From: Microbacterium sp.
Lineage (GTDB): Bacteria > Actinomycetota > Actinomycetes > Actinomycetales > Microbacteriaceae
Length of the DNA: 64,000 bases
Direction: 5' to 3'
Assembly (NCBI RefSeq): GCF_031179285.1
Contig: NZ_JAPSHY010000012.1
Span: 29,722 to 93,721, forward strand
In this document: positions 18,686 through 32,535 of the stretch, one piece after another
Layout of the letters: every line of letters starts with the position of its first letter
How positions within the stretch are numbered: position 1 is the stretch's first letter
The notes under the pieces: generated by a model
The model's database searches: none
Told to the model about the DNA's origin: nothing
The model's input: only the letters and a program-made list of their open reading frames with translations
Position numbers and translations under genes: made by a program

Positions 18686-19576
18686 TCAGTCGGCGACCCG
18701 AAGATGGCGACGAATGCGAGCGATCAGTGCGCTGGCACCGTCGCGGAGATCGTCGGCCCCGATGAGGATCACTCGGTACCCGGCATCCTCCAGTAGCTGG
18801 ATCCTGGTGAGATCCTGCAGCCAACGCTTTCGTGATCGGCGATGCTCGTCGCCCTGGTACTCGAGCAGCAGACGCGCTGCGCGGTAGCCGAGGTCGCCGT
18901 GCAGAGTGCCGCCTGCCGTCGCGACCGCCAGCTGGACTTCCGGTTCGGGTAGTCCGCCGGCGACGAGCGCCAGGCGCAGAAGCGACTCGCGGGGCGAGTC
19001 GACCGGACACCGCAGACGCTCGAGGGCCCATCGCAGTGCTGCCGCGCCTCGGCGGGCCCCATGCCGGTGCACGGCCTCATCCAGGTTTTCCGTCGTGCAC
19101 AGGGGCAACTCCCGTCCGCGATCCGAGCGCTCGCCGCTCAGAAGGAAGTCGCCGACCGCGACCAGCCATTCGCGGGTCAGCACGACCGATAGGCCGCACC
19201 ATGTGTCGGCGGGGCCGAGCACGGGCAGATCTGCCACGTGGTACCGCTCCAGGTCGGCATCCTGTCGCTCCCATCCGACGACGCCGGCTCGCCGGATCCG
19301 CCCTCGCGCGCCGAGCGCGGTGACATGCAGCTCTTCCTTGTCGACGGACGTGGGCAGCGGCATCCGCCAGAGCTGCGCGGCCGTCGTGCGACTGAAGACG
19401 TGATGCTCCGCCATCACCGCCGTGAGGCTGATGCAGCGATTGCGCAGCGAGCGGACCGGGCCGTCGGCTCGAACGCCGTGGAACGGACGGTCGAGATCCC
19501 GTCCACGCAGCCGCTTCTCGGTCGTCCCGTTGCCGATGGCAGTGCGCACGCGGAAGATGCGCCCCTGCAGCGGCAC
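18686..19576 (-). CDS. DUF559-type endonuclease-like protein
   Basis: 296 residues. The C-terminal part has LLLEYQGDEHRRSRKRWLQD followed by RIQLLEDAGYRVILIGADDL, resembling the Vsr/DUF559 restriction-endonuclease-like fold, with the acidic residues of LEYQGDEH as likely catalytic groups. The N-terminal part resembles the AbiEi-like or uncharacterised modules found with DUF559 in actinobacteria. Such proteins are often multicopy in Microbacteriaceae; none has a firmly established role that I know. The gene is monocistronic and lies between two copies of a terminator repeat, suggesting a cassette gained or lost by recombination. Confidence 0.75.
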   Translation of the reverse strand: MPLQGRIFRVRTAIGNGTTEKRLRGRDLDRPFHGVRADGPVRSLRNRCISLTAVMAEHHVFSRTTAAQLWRMPLPTSVDKEELHVTALGARGRIRRAGVVGWERQDADLERYHVADLPVLGPADTWCGLSVVLTREWLVAVGDFLLSGERSDRGRELPLCTTENLDEAVHRHGARRGAAALRWALERLRCPVDSPRESLLRLALVAGGLPEPEVQLAVATAGGTLHGDLGYRAARLLLEYQGDEHRRSRKRWLQDLTRIQLLEDAGYRVILIGADDLRDGASALIARIRRHLRVAD

Positions 19577-19652
19577 GGGCAGTGGGGTTTGCGGTCGCTT
19601 CCGCCGATTCTGCCTGCGTCACCGCGTCCGTGTTCCGCTTCTCCACAGCTCG

Positions 19653-19710
19653 GACACCGAGAACGCGCGAACCGCCCTTCCCGGCGTCCGGGAAGGGCGG
19701 TTTGCGCGTT
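19653..19710. terminator. Bidirectional terminator, copy 2 of the 58-bp repeat
   Basis: Here the hairpin is more complete. GAGAACGCGC pairs with GCGCGTTCTC outside the AACCGCCCTTCCCGG/CCGGGAAGGGCGGTT core, leaving a CGT loop. It lies 26 bp after the aroG stop and 76 bp upstream of the DUF559 start, so it most likely terminates aroG. Compared with copy 1, four of the five differences are in the loop. Confidence 0.88.
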
Positions 19711-19736
19711 CTCGAGCCTCAGAGAGGCAAGCGGGC

Positions 19737-21077
19737 TCAGCGCTTTTCGAGCTCCTGCGCGACGAGGAAGGCGAGCTCGAGGCTCTGCATATGGTTCAGG
19801 CGTGGATCGCACAGGCTCTCGTAGCGGGTGGCGAGGCCCTCCTCGTCGATCTGCTCCGAGCCGCCGAGGCACTCGGTGACATCGTCGCCGGTGAGCTCGA
19901 CGTGGATGCCGCCGGGGAACGTGCCGACCGCCCGGTGCGCCTCGAAGAACCCGCGCACCTCGTCGACCACGTCGTCGAAGCGACGCGTCTTGTACCCGGT
20001 GGGCGTGGTGATGCCGTTGCCGTGCATCGGGTCGGTGACCCACAGCGGCTGCGCGCCCGAGTCGCGAACGGCCTCCAGCAGCGGCGGGAGGGCGTCACGG
20101 ATCTTGCCCGCCCCCATGCGGGTGATGAACGTGAGGCGGCCGGGCTCGCGGTCAGGGTCGAGCTTGTCGATCAGGGCGAGCGCCGTCTCGGGCGTGGTCG
20201 TCGGGCCGAGCTTGACGCCGATCGGATTGCGGATCTTGGAGAAGTAGTCGACGTGCGCGCCGTCGAGGTCTCTCGTGCGCTCGCCGATCCAGAGGAAGTG
20301 CGCCGAGGTGTTGTACGGGGTGTCGGTGCGCGAGTCGATGCGGGTCATCGGCCGCTCGTAGTCCATGAGCAGGCCCTCGTGGCCGGTGAAGAACTCGACG
20401 CGCTTGAGCTCGTCGAAGTCGGCGCCGGCGGCCTCCATGAACTTGATGGCGCGGTCGATCTCGGCGGCCATCCGCTCGTAACGCTGATTCGCCGGGTTCT
20501 GCGCGAAGCCCTTGTTCCACGAATGCACCTCGCGAAGGTCCGCGAAACCACCCTGGGTGAACGCGCGGATCAGGTTCAGCGTGGAGACGGCCGTGTGGTA
20601 GCCCTGGAGGAGCCGCCCTGGGTCGGCCCTGCGGGAGACTTCGGTGAAGTCGTAGCCGTTGACGATGTCACCGCGGTAGGCGGGCAGCGTCACATCGCCG
20701 CGAGTCTCGTCGTCGCTCGAGCGGGGCTTGGCGAACTGGCCGGCCATCCGGCCCATCTTCACGACCGGCATCGACGCACCGTAGGTGAGCACCACGGCCA
20801 TCTGGAGCACCGTCTTGATCCGGTTGCGGATCTGCTCGGCCGTCGCACCGGCGAAGGTCTCGGCGCAATCGCCGCCCTGGAGCAGGAACGCCTGGCCGGA
20901 TGCGGCACGCGCGAGACGCTCGCGGAGGTTGTCGACCTCACCGGCGAAGACCAGCGGCGGCAGGCCGGCGATCTGCTGCGAGACGGCAGCGACGCGGTCG
21001 GCATCGGGCCACTGCGGCTGCTGCTTGATGGGAAGGGAGCGCCACGCGTCAAGGGCGTCGATGTGGTGCTGAAGCAT
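19737..21077 (-). CDS. aroG: Class II DAHP synthase (3-deoxy-7-phosphoheptulonate synthase)
   Basis: First step of the shikimate pathway, joining phosphoenolpyruvate and erythrose 4-phosphate. It is the plant-like class II type: QPQWPDADRV at the N-terminus, the metal-binding FLLQGGDCAETF loop, KMGRMAGQFAKPRS, and the C-terminal LGGSEQIDEEGLATRYESLC. Length (446) is typical. In actinobacteria this enzyme is feedback-inhibited by aromatic amino acids and can activate a chorismate mutase partner (family knowledge). The gene is followed by a strong hairpin terminator; the acyltransferase upstream is 27 bp away on the same strand. Confidence 0.96.
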   Translation of the reverse strand: MLQHHIDALDAWRSLPIKQQPQWPDADRVAAVSQQIAGLPPLVFAGEVDNLRERLARAASGQAFLLQGGDCAETFAGATAEQIRNRIKTVLQMAVVLTYGASMPVVKMGRMAGQFAKPRSSDDETRGDVTLPAYRGDIVNGYDFTEVSRRADPGRLLQGYHTAVSTLNLIRAFTQGGFADLREVHSWNKGFAQNPANQRYERMAAEIDRAIKFMEAAGADFDELKRVEFFTGHEGLLMDYERPMTRIDSRTDTPYNTSAHFLWIGERTRDLDGAHVDYFSKIRNPIGVKLGPTTTPETALALIDKLDPDREPGRLTFITRMGAGKIRDALPPLLEAVRDSGAQPLWVTDPMHGNGITTPTGYKTRRFDDVVDEVRGFFEAHRAVGTFPGGIHVELTGDDVTECLGGSEQIDEEGLATRYESLCDPRLNHMQSLELAFLVAQELEKR

Positions 21078-21104
21078 CCCCTCAGCCTACCGGGAGCGGA
21101 TACG

Positions 21105-21803
21105 TCAGGAGCCGCGTGTGACGCGCACCGGCAGCCGGTCCTTGACCGTGGATGCGTAGACGTCTTCGTACTTCTGGGCGCCCAGTCGCTGCAGCGCGAC
21201 CATGATCTCGTCGGTCACCGAGCGCAGGATGTAGCGGTCGTTCTCCATGCCCTCGAAACGGGAGAAATCCAGAGGCTCGCCGATGACGATCCCGACGCGC
21301 ACGAGGCGCGGCACGCGACGCCCGATCGGCATCGCAGTGTCGGTGTCGACCATGACCACCGGGATCACCGGCACCTTGGCCTCCAGCGCCATCCGGGCGA
21401 TGCCGGTGCGCCCGCGATAGAGCTTGCCGTCCGGGCTGCGGGTGCCCTCGGGGTAGATCCCGAGAAGGTCGCCCCGCCCGAGCACCTGCAGGCCGGTGTT
21501 GAGCGAGGCCTCGGATGCCTTGCCGCCGGAGCGATCGATGGGGATCTGTCCTGTCGCCTTCATGAAGAACTTCGTCGCCCAGCCCTTGAGACCTCGACCG
21601 GTGAAGTAGTCGCTCTTCGCCAGGAACGACATCGGACGATCGATCACCAGCGGTAGGAAGATCGAATCCGCGAAGGAGAGATGGTTGCTGGCGAGGATGG
21701 CGGCGCCGCTCGTGGGCACGTTGCGCCGGCCCACGATCCAGGGACGGAAGATCGCCTTGACCAAGGGGCCGATCGCGACGTACTTCATCAGCCAGTAGAA
21801 CAT
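21105..21803 (-). CDS. 1-acylglycerol-3-phosphate acyltransferase family protein
   Basis: PlsC-like lysophospholipid acyltransferase. The catalytic NHLSFAD (NHxxxxD) motif and YPEGTRS acceptor motif are both present, and GYPEGTRS-like spacing fits the family. It probably acylates lysophosphatidate in phospholipid synthesis at the membrane. The track ORF begins at 21905, but the conserved protein probably begins MFYWLMKYVAIG at 21803; ATG 21827 is another option. No clear ribosome-binding site settles it. It is divergent from the acyl-CoA ligase gene, which may supply activated fatty acids. Confidence 0.88.
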   Translation of the reverse strand: MFYWLMKYVAIGPLVKAIFRPWIVGRRNVPTSGAAILASNHLSFADSIFLPLVIDRPMSFLAKSDYFTGRGLKGWATKFFMKATGQIPIDRSGGKASEASLNTGLQVLGRGDLLGIYPEGTRSPDGKLYRGRTGIARMALEAKVPVIPVVMVDTDTAMPIGRRVPRLVRVGIVIGEPLDFSRFEGMENDRYILRSVTDEIMVALQRLGAQKYEDVYASTVKDRLPVRVTRGS

Positions 21804-21954
21804 CGTGGTGAAGTCTATGGCACGCATGCGGCGCGCGCGGAGGCGTGCGTGCAAGGGTCGACCTGCGCGCGACCCGGTTTCACCCGATGTGCGACTCGAT
21901 CCCATGCCCTAGACTCGGTGCAACACGTGCCCGACCGGTACCGAAGGAGCTGCC

Positions 21955-23784
<1,830 letters not shown>

Positions 23785-23817
23785 GCGATCGCCCCAAAAT
23801 CCGACCGGGGCGGCGAG

Positions 23818-23850
23818 AAAAGACCCCCGCAGATCCTGCGGGGGTCTTTT
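23818..23850. terminator. Bidirectional intrinsic terminator
   Basis: A perfect 15-bp stem (AAAAGACCCCCGCAG / CTGCGGGGGTCTTTT) with a 3-nt loop, T-rich in both directions. It lies between the convergent fadD and def genes and serves both. Confidence 0.95.
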
Positions 23851-23856
23851 CGTGGA

Positions 23857-24348
23857 TCAGAACCAGGCGCTCTCGCGCACCTCTCGCATCGCGACCTTGC
23901 GAGCCTCCGGCTCGAGTCTGCTGAGGTAGAGCGTGCCGTCGAGATGGTCGGTCTCATGCTGCAGCGCCTGGGCGAGCAGGCCCTCGCCCTCCAGCACCAT
24001 CGGGTTCCCGTCGAGATCGATCCCCTCGACCCGCGCCCACGGATGCCGCATCGCGTCGTGCCAGAGACCGGGCACCGATAGGCATCCCTCGCCCGTCGGC
24101 ACGGGTTCGCCTCGGACCTCGGTGAGGACCGGGTTGATCACGTAGCCGATCTCGCCGTCGACATTGTAGCTGAAGGCGCGGAGCGCGACCCCGATCTGAG
24201 GCGCGGCCACTCCCGCTCGGCCGGGCAGCTCCACGGTCTCGACGAGGTCGGTGATGAGGGACCGGATCCCCTCGTCGATCTGCTCGATGGGTGCGCAGAC
24301 GGCGCGCAGGACGGGGTCACCGAAGAGACGGATCTCGCGAACTGTCAT
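23857..24348 (-). CDS. def: Peptide deformylase
   Basis: Iron/zinc hydrolase that removes the N-formyl group from nascent proteins. All three motifs are present: [11 protein letters not shown] (motif 1), GEGCLSVPG (motif 2, metal-binding Cys) and QHETDHLDG (motif 3, two metal-binding His plus catalytic Glu). The 163-residue protein starts at ATG 24348, whose A is the last base of the upstream ATPase stop (TGATG), so translation is coupled. The longer track ORF is an upstream extension into that gene. Confidence 0.95.
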   Translation of the reverse strand: MTVREIRLFGDPVLRAVCAPIEQIDEGIRSLITDLVETVELPGRAGVAAPQIGVALRAFSYNVDGEIGYVINPVLTEVRGEPVPTGEGCLSVPGLWHDAMRHPWARVEGIDLDGNPMVLEGEGLLAQALQHETDHLDGTLYLSRLEPEARKVAMREVRESAWF

Positions 24349-26168
24349 CAGGTCGCCTTCGCCCGCAGTCCCTCGACCAGGAGCGCCGCGAGCTCCCGGG
24401 CCGCCTTGCGCGTCTCCGGCTGGAGGTTCGCGAAGACGATCGCGCCGCCGCCGGCGATCTGCACGTCGTACGGCACCCGGACGACGCCCTTCGCACGCGT
24501 GGCGAAGTGCGCTTCGAGCTCGTTGAGGCGCACCAGCGGGGCACCCGGCGTCGACTGGTTCAGGACGATGATCGCCTCGCGCGCCTGCTCGGTGTAGCCG
24601 TTCGTCTCGAGCCACGTCAGCGTCTCGGATGCGAGGCGCGCCTCGTCGACGCTGAGACCCGAGACGATCACGATCTGGTCGGCGAGGTCGAGGGTCGCCG
24701 ACATGACCGAGTGCACGATGCCGGTGCCGGTGTCGGTGAGAACCAGGGAGTAGTAGTGCGCCGCGACACCGGCGACGTCGCGGTAGTCGCTGTCGCTGAA
24801 CGCTTCGGCCACGCGTGGATCGGAATCCGAGGCGAGGACGTCCAGCCGCGTTGCGTCGCGGGCGACGATGGCGGAGAGGTCATGATATCCGCGCACGTCG
24901 TCATGGATGCGGACCAGGTCACGCACCGACTTGTTGTGGCTGGGCTTGACGATGCGGTCGGCCAGTGTGCCACGGTCGGGATTGGCATCGACCGCGATGA
25001 CCCTGTCCTCCCTGGCATCCGCCAGCGCCATGCCGAGAAGCGCCGTGATCGTGGTCTTGCCGACACCGCCCTTGCGAGAGAGCACCGGGACGAACCGTGC
25101 ACCTCCCGCGAGGGGCGCTGCGATCTTCGCCGTCAGCGCTTTGCGTTCGCGCGCACGCCGGCCGTCGCCGATGTTGATCCGCCGTCCCGAGATCGTGTAC
25201 AGGAAGTGGCTCCACGCTCCCTCGGGCTCGGGCTTGGTGAGCTGGTGCGGATCGAGCAGGCGGTCGGCGGTGAGCAGATCGGCACTCTCCCGCGATGAAT
25301 CGCCGACCTGATCGAGTCGCTTCGACGTCAGCGGCATCTCCGCCCGTGCTGCGGCTCGTGCCGGCTGCGTCGAGAGCGCTTTGTCATCAGATCTGTCCAC
25401 GGGGCGGACCTCCTTCTGATTCGGCAGTGGTGCCACTGTCGTCGCAGGTGTGGCGATGTCGGCCTTCGCTCGCGCGAGGAAGCGTGCCGCCGCGGCGGCG
25501 TCCTCATCCTCGACGGCGCCGTCGGCGGCGATGGTCGCCGAAGCGGATGCCCGCGACCGGTCGGCAGCGGGCGGACGCGAGGATGCCGGAGCGTCGACGG
25601 CGGGCTCGTCGGTCGCCCCGGGAGCCGGCGGTTCCGCATCCGCGGTTCTCCGCGGGGTCGCCGTCTTCGACGACTTCTTCGGTTTCGTCGGCGCGGCTGG
25701 CGCGGCTGGCGCGGTCTGTGCAGCATCGGCGACCGCCTCGGCGGCGGGGCTCGGCTGCTCGCTCGGAGCGGCCTCGGCATCGCTGTCCGTGGGCCGCCCA
25801 CCCGCCGATCCGCGCGGCGCGTCTCGTTCCGGTGCCGTGACGGATGCGCCGACCTCTGCTGGCGCGGTCACCTCGGGGCGCACGGCGGGAAGCGGCTCTA
25901 CCGGGATCTCGATGATGATGTCGGCGGCGTTGATGCGGCCGATCGCCCTGGCCTCGTCGACCGGCGTCTCGTCGATGAGCGCGGTGACGATCTCGCCGTC
26001 GACGATGCCGTCGTCAGCGAGGTCGTCGTCCTCGTCCTGCGGCAGGGCGACGCTCACCTGGGCCGTTCCACCGAGGATGCCGATACCCGTCGTGTCGAGG
26101 GATGCGGCGTCGTCGAGCACCCCCAGCGAATCGTCCTCGGACGGGTCGTCGATGTTCTTCGGGCTCAC
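24348..26168 (-). CDS. EspI-like MinD/ParA-family ATPase with disordered N-terminus
   Basis: 606 residues. The first 280 or so are Ala/Pro/acidic and look disordered. The C-terminal half carries a deviant Walker A ([18 protein letters not shown]), an [15 protein letters not shown] segment and the preceding [20 protein letters not shown] stretch. That combination is characteristic of EspI/MinD-like ATPases linked to type VII secretion. No ESX genes are in this window. It overlaps def by one base, so it may have a general role. The start MSPKNIDDP is the first in-frame ATG; the real partner is unknown. Confidence 0.8.
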   Translation of the reverse strand: MSPKNIDDPSEDDSLGVLDDAASLDTTGIGILGGTAQVSVALPQDEDDDLADDGIVDGEIVTALIDETPVDEARAIGRINAADIIIEIPVEPLPAVRPEVTAPAEVGASVTAPERDAPRGSAGGRPTDSDAEAAPSEQPSPAAEAVADAAQTAPAAPAAPTKPKKSSKTATPRRTADAEPPAPGATDEPAVDAPASSRPPAADRSRASASATIAADGAVEDEDAAAAARFLARAKADIATPATTVAPLPNQKEVRPVDRSDDKALSTQPARAAARAEMPLTSKRLDQVGDSSRESADLLTADRLLDPHQLTKPEPEGAWSHFLYTISGRRINIGDGRRARERKALTAKIAAPLAGGARFVPVLSRKGGVGKTTITALLGMALADAREDRVIAVDANPDRGTLADRIVKPSHNKSVRDLVRIHDDVRGYHDLSAIVARDATRLDVLASDSDPRVAEAFSDSDYRDVAGVAAHYYSLVLTDTGTGIVHSVMSATLDLADQIVIVSGLSVDEARLASETLTWLETNGYTEQAREAIIVLNQSTPGAPLVRLNELEAHFATRAKGVVRVPYDVQIAGGGAIVFANLQPETRKAARELAALLVEGLRAKAT

Positions 26169-26234
26169 GATGTCGCTCCAAGCTTGTGAGGGCCTCGGGT
26201 ACGCAGCAGGTGCGCGGTCCTCGCCCGCACAAGA

Positions 26235-29642
<3,408 letters not shown>

Positions 29643-29726
29643 GCACACCTCTGAGAGCTCGATGCGCGACGATTTCGGCGCACATGGGGCGGGGCTGAGT
29701 GTTCCCTCAGCCTAGGGGAAGGTAAC

Positions 29727-30548
29727 GTGGAGTCCGTGCACGTACTCAGCGTCAGCTCCCTCAAGGGCGGCGTCGGCAAGACGACCGTGACTCTCGGCCT
29801 GGCCTCAGCGGCCTTCGCCCGGGGCGTCCGGACACTCGTCGTCGACCTCGACCCGCAGTCCGATGTGTCCACCGGCATGGATATCCAGGTCGCCGGACGC
29901 CTCAACATCGCCGATGTCCTGGCGAACCCGAAGGAGAAGGTGGTCCGGCAGGCGATCACCTCCAGCGGCTGGGCAAAGGTGCACCCCGGAACCATCGACG
30001 TGCTGATCGGCAGCCCGTCAGCCATCAACTTCGACGGCCCGCATCCGAGCGTCCGCGATGTGTGGAAGCTCGAAGAGGCCCTCGCCGCCGTCGAGGCCGA
30101 CTACGACCTCGTCCTCATCGACTGCGCCCCCTCGCTCAACGCCCTCACGCGCACCGCGTGGGCGGCGAGCGACCGCGTGATCGTCGTCACCGAACCCGGC
30201 CTGTTCTCGGTCGCCGCAGCCGACCGCGCGCTGCGGGCGATCGAAGAGATCCGACGCGGGCTGTCCCCTCGCCTCCAGCCGCTGGGCATCGTCGTCAATC
30301 GCGTCCGCCCCCAGTCGATCGAGCACCAGTTCCGCATCAAGGAGCTGCGCGACATGTTCGGCCCGCTGGTGCTGTCGCCGCAGCTGCCCGAACGCACCTC
30401 TCTGCAGCAGGCGCAAGGCGCCGCGAAGCCGCTGCACATCTGGCCGGGAGACTCCGCGCAGGAACTCGCCGCCGACTTCGATCAGCTGCTGGACCGGATC
30501 GTGCGCACCGGTCGCATCATGGTGCCCGAGGCCGGCGCTCAGGCCTGA
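29727..30548 (+). CDS. ParA-family ATPase
   Basis: 273-residue ATPase with deviant Walker [16 protein letters not shown] near the N-terminus and LVVDLDPQSDVSTGMD as Walker A'. YDLVLIDCAPSLNALTR is Walker B. ParA-type proteins move DNA or protein cargo. No parB or parS is adjacent, so this is an orphan ParA rather than the chromosomal oriC-proximal parAB. The GTG at 29727 has GGGGAAGG upstream; GTG 29736 (VHVLSVSS) is a second candidate. A terminator follows 16 bp after the stop. Confidence 0.9.
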   Translation: MESVHVLSVSSLKGGVGKTTVTLGLASAAFARGVRTLVVDLDPQSDVSTGMDIQVAGRLNIADVLANPKEKVVRQAITSSGWAKVHPGTIDVLIGSPSAINFDGPHPSVRDVWKLEEALAAVEADYDLVLIDCAPSLNALTRTAWAASDRVIVVTEPGLFSVAAADRALRAIEEIRRGLSPRLQPLGIVVNRVRPQSIEHQFRIKELRDMFGPLVLSPQLPERTSLQQAQGAAKPLHIWPGDSAQELAADFDQLLDRIVRTGRIMVPEAGAQA

Positions 30549-30564
30549 CCAGCGCGCACAGAAA

Positions 30565-30593
30565 AACGGCCATCCTCGTCGAGGGTGGCCGTT
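30565..30593. terminator. Intrinsic terminator after parA
   Basis: AACGGCCA (30565-30572) pairs with TGGCCGTT (30586-30593), continued inside by CCTC/GAGG around a 3-nt GTC loop with one T:G pair between. It lies between parA and the convergent MerR gene, with an A-run on the left arm side. Confidence 0.8.
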
Positions 30594-30620
30594 CTCGTGA
30601 GCGGAGCTCGAGACGGAGCG

Positions 30621-31166
30621 TCAGGCGGAGCGCTTCGCCCGGCGCGCGGAGAGTTCGTCGACGGGGTCCGGTGCCGTCGGGTCGAACTCGACGAGGCTGG
30701 ATTCCACCTCGCGAAGGACCTTGCCGACGGCGATGCCGAACACGCCCTGGCCGCGGCTGACGAGATCGATCACCTCGTCGTTGGAGGTGCAGAGGTAGAC
30801 CGAGGCACCGTCGCTCATCAGGGTCGTACCGGCGAGATCACGGATGCCGGCGGCGCGCAGCTGATCCACTGCCGTGCGGATCTGCTGCAGCGAGATGCCG
30901 GTGTCGAGCAGACGCTTCACGAGCTTGAGCACGAGGATGTCGCGGAACCCGTAGAGACGCTGGGATCCCGAGCCGCTGGCACCGCGGACGGTGGGAACGA
31001 CGAGTTCGGTGCGGGCCCAGTAGTCCAGCTGACGATAGGTGATCCCGGCCGCGCGAGCGGCGACAGCGCCACGGTAGCCGACCTCGTCGTCCATGGCGGG
31101 AAGCCCGTCCGTGAAGAGGAGTTCGCTCACGAACCGCGGGTCGCCGGAAAGCTCATCCGCATTCAT
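30621..31166 (-). CDS. MerR-family regulator (Rv1830-like)
   Basis: 181 residues with a MerR helix-turn-helix: GYRGAVAARAAGITYRQLDYW followed by RLYGFRDILVLKLVKRLLD. The C-terminal part (VYLCTSNDEVIDLVSRGQGVFG) is characteristic of Rv1830-like regulators, not of metal-sensing MerR proteins, and no cysteine cluster is seen. In mycobacteria Rv1830 lies after garA, Rv1828 and the bifunctional nuclease gene Rv1829; here the nuclease gene is missing and parA follows. The gene is separated by about 100 bp from ftsR upstream. Confidence 0.85.
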   Translation of the reverse strand: MNADELSGDPRFVSELLFTDGLPAMDDEVGYRGAVAARAAGITYRQLDYWARTELVVPTVRGASGSGSQRLYGFRDILVLKLVKRLLDTGISLQQIRTAVDQLRAAGIRDLAGTTLMSDGASVYLCTSNDEVIDLVSRGQGVFGIAVGKVLREVESSLVEFDPTAPDPVDELSARRAKRSA

Positions 31167-31265
31167 CTGGTTTCCTCCCTGGAACGGTTACCTCCACGCT
31201 AGAGCAGTGCCCCGGCAGCGGCAATGACATCCGTGCGCGAGTGAAGGTGTGTCGCAATCAGTTCG

Positions 31266-31952
31266 TTACGAAAGCACCCGGGAGAGCGCGTCCTTGACGA
31301 ACAGGCCCCGCACTTCGTCGAGTTTGGCGGCCAGCTCCGGCGCCATCTCGCTCGCCTTGGCGCGGGAAGCGGCATCCGTTCGCCGCAGCAGCGCCGACAT
31401 GGCCGATTCGATGAGTGCGACCTCGCGCTCGGCCCCCTGCCGGACGGCCCGCAGGTGCCGAGGTTCGATGCCGTGACGGTCGAGCGCGACGAGTCCGCGC
31501 AGCAGCGCGACGGTCGCCTCGGAATAGGTGTCGCTTGCGGTGATGATCCCGGTGCTGATCGCGTCGTTGAGCAGCTGCGGCCCGGCTCCCGCGGCCGTCA
31601 GCAGCTCATCGCGGCGGTAGCGCCGGGGCGCGGGGGCGATCGACGGCGGGGGCGCGAGCGACGTCGCGGCCGTGCCGTTCGCGTCGATCTCGTCGAGCTG
31701 CTCGCGGATGATGCTGAGAGGGAGATAGTGGTCGCGCTGCAGCACGAGTCCCAGGCGCAGCCGCTCGATGTCCGCGGCGGAGAACTTGCGATAACCGGAC
31801 TCGGTGCGAGAGGGCTTCACGATGCCCTGAACCTCGAGGAAGCGCAGCTTGCTGGAGGTGAGTTCCGGGAACTCCGGAGTGAGCCGTGCGAGCACCTGAC
31901 CGATGCTCAGCAGGCCCGCGGATCCAGAGCGATCGCGAGCGGGTGACGCCAT
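31266..31952 (-). CDS. ftsR: FtsR, MerR-family cell division regulator (Rv1828-like)
   Basis: 228 residues with the helix-turn-helix LLSIGQVLARLTPEFPELTS and SGYRKFSAADIERLRLGLVL, followed by the conserved RDHYLPLSIIREQLDEID. This matches the family of C. glutamicum FtsR, an activator of ftsZ, and M. tuberculosis Rv1828. A second conserved region (AGPQLLNDAISTGIITA) occurs in the C-terminal half. The ATG shares one base with the garA stop (TGATG). Binding targets cannot be seen here. Confidence 0.85.
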   Translation of the reverse strand: MASPARDRSGSAGLLSIGQVLARLTPEFPELTSSKLRFLEVQGIVKPSRTESGYRKFSAADIERLRLGLVLQRDHYLPLSIIREQLDEIDANGTAATSLAPPPSIAPAPRRYRRDELLTAAGAGPQLLNDAISTGIITASDTYSEATVALLRGLVALDRHGIEPRHLRAVRQGAEREVALIESAMSALLRRTDAASRAKASEMAPELAAKLDEVRGLFVKDALSRVLS

Positions 31953-32434
31953 CAGCCGTTCGCCGCCGAGCGATCGGCGGGAGAGGCGAAGAAGTTCAGC
32001 CGGAACTTCCCGACGCGCAGTTCTGAGCCGTCGACAAGAGCGCTGCGGTCGACGCGCTCGCCGTTGACATACGTGCCGTTGAGAGAGCGCTGGTCGATGA
32101 TCTCGAACGAGGACCCGCTGCGGGTGATCTCCGCGTGCCGACGTGACACGGTGACGTCATCGAAGAAGATGTCCGCCTCCGGGTGACGGCCGACCGTCGT
32201 TACATCGGTGTCGAGAAGGTAGCGTGCACCCGCCAGCGCACCGGAGCGCACCAGCAGCAGGGCGGATCCGGCAGGCAGCGCCGCGATCGCGGACTGCTCG
32301 ACATCGGTGAGTTCCACGCCGAAGGGGACGAAGGACAGATCGGAATCATGCCCGAACGTCTGCGTCACATCGTGCTTCTGCTCGCCGGTGCGGTGAATGG
32401 GTTCTCCGCCCGATCGGCTCTCGCTGTCTGTCAC
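31952..32434 (-). CDS. garA: GarA/OdhI-like FHA regulatory protein
   Basis: 160 residues. The FHA domain lies at about 70-150, with VGRHPEADIFFDDVTVSRRH (the phosphothreonine-binding Arg and Ser) and SLNGTYVNGERV. The N-terminal tail carries DVTQTFGHD, which corresponds to the ETTS motif phosphorylated by PknB or PknG in GarA/OdhI. Phosphorylation makes the FHA domain bind its own tail and releases 2-oxoglutarate dehydrogenase (family knowledge). It is the first gene of a garA-ftsR(-merR) operon and divergent from the CopC-like gene. The threonine motif is shifted relative to ETTS but keeps two threonines. Confidence 0.88.
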   Translation of the reverse strand: MTDSESRSGGEPIHRTGEQKHDVTQTFGHDSDLSFVPFGVELTDVEQSAIAALPAGSALLLVRSGALAGARYLLDTDVTTVGRHPEADIFFDDVTVSRRHAEITRSGSSFEIIDQRSLNGTYVNGERVDRSALVDGSELRVGKFRLNFFASPADRSAANG

Positions 32435-32535
32435 AGTGGCCCTCCTTCAGCGTCCAGACTATCCGATGCCGAGCCGCTCGCGGGAGGGTCGTGCGCACTC
32501 AGCCCGCACATACCGGCGATTCATAGGCTGGTGAG

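Noticed and set aside
24348-26168. Type VII secretion locus
   Set aside because: Only the ATPase resembles EspI; no EccB/C/D, PE/PPE or WXG100 genes are present.
29692-29712. GGCTGAG-N6-CTCAGCC inverted repeat between pyc and parA
   Set aside because: Short and without a T-run or known operator match; too weak to call.
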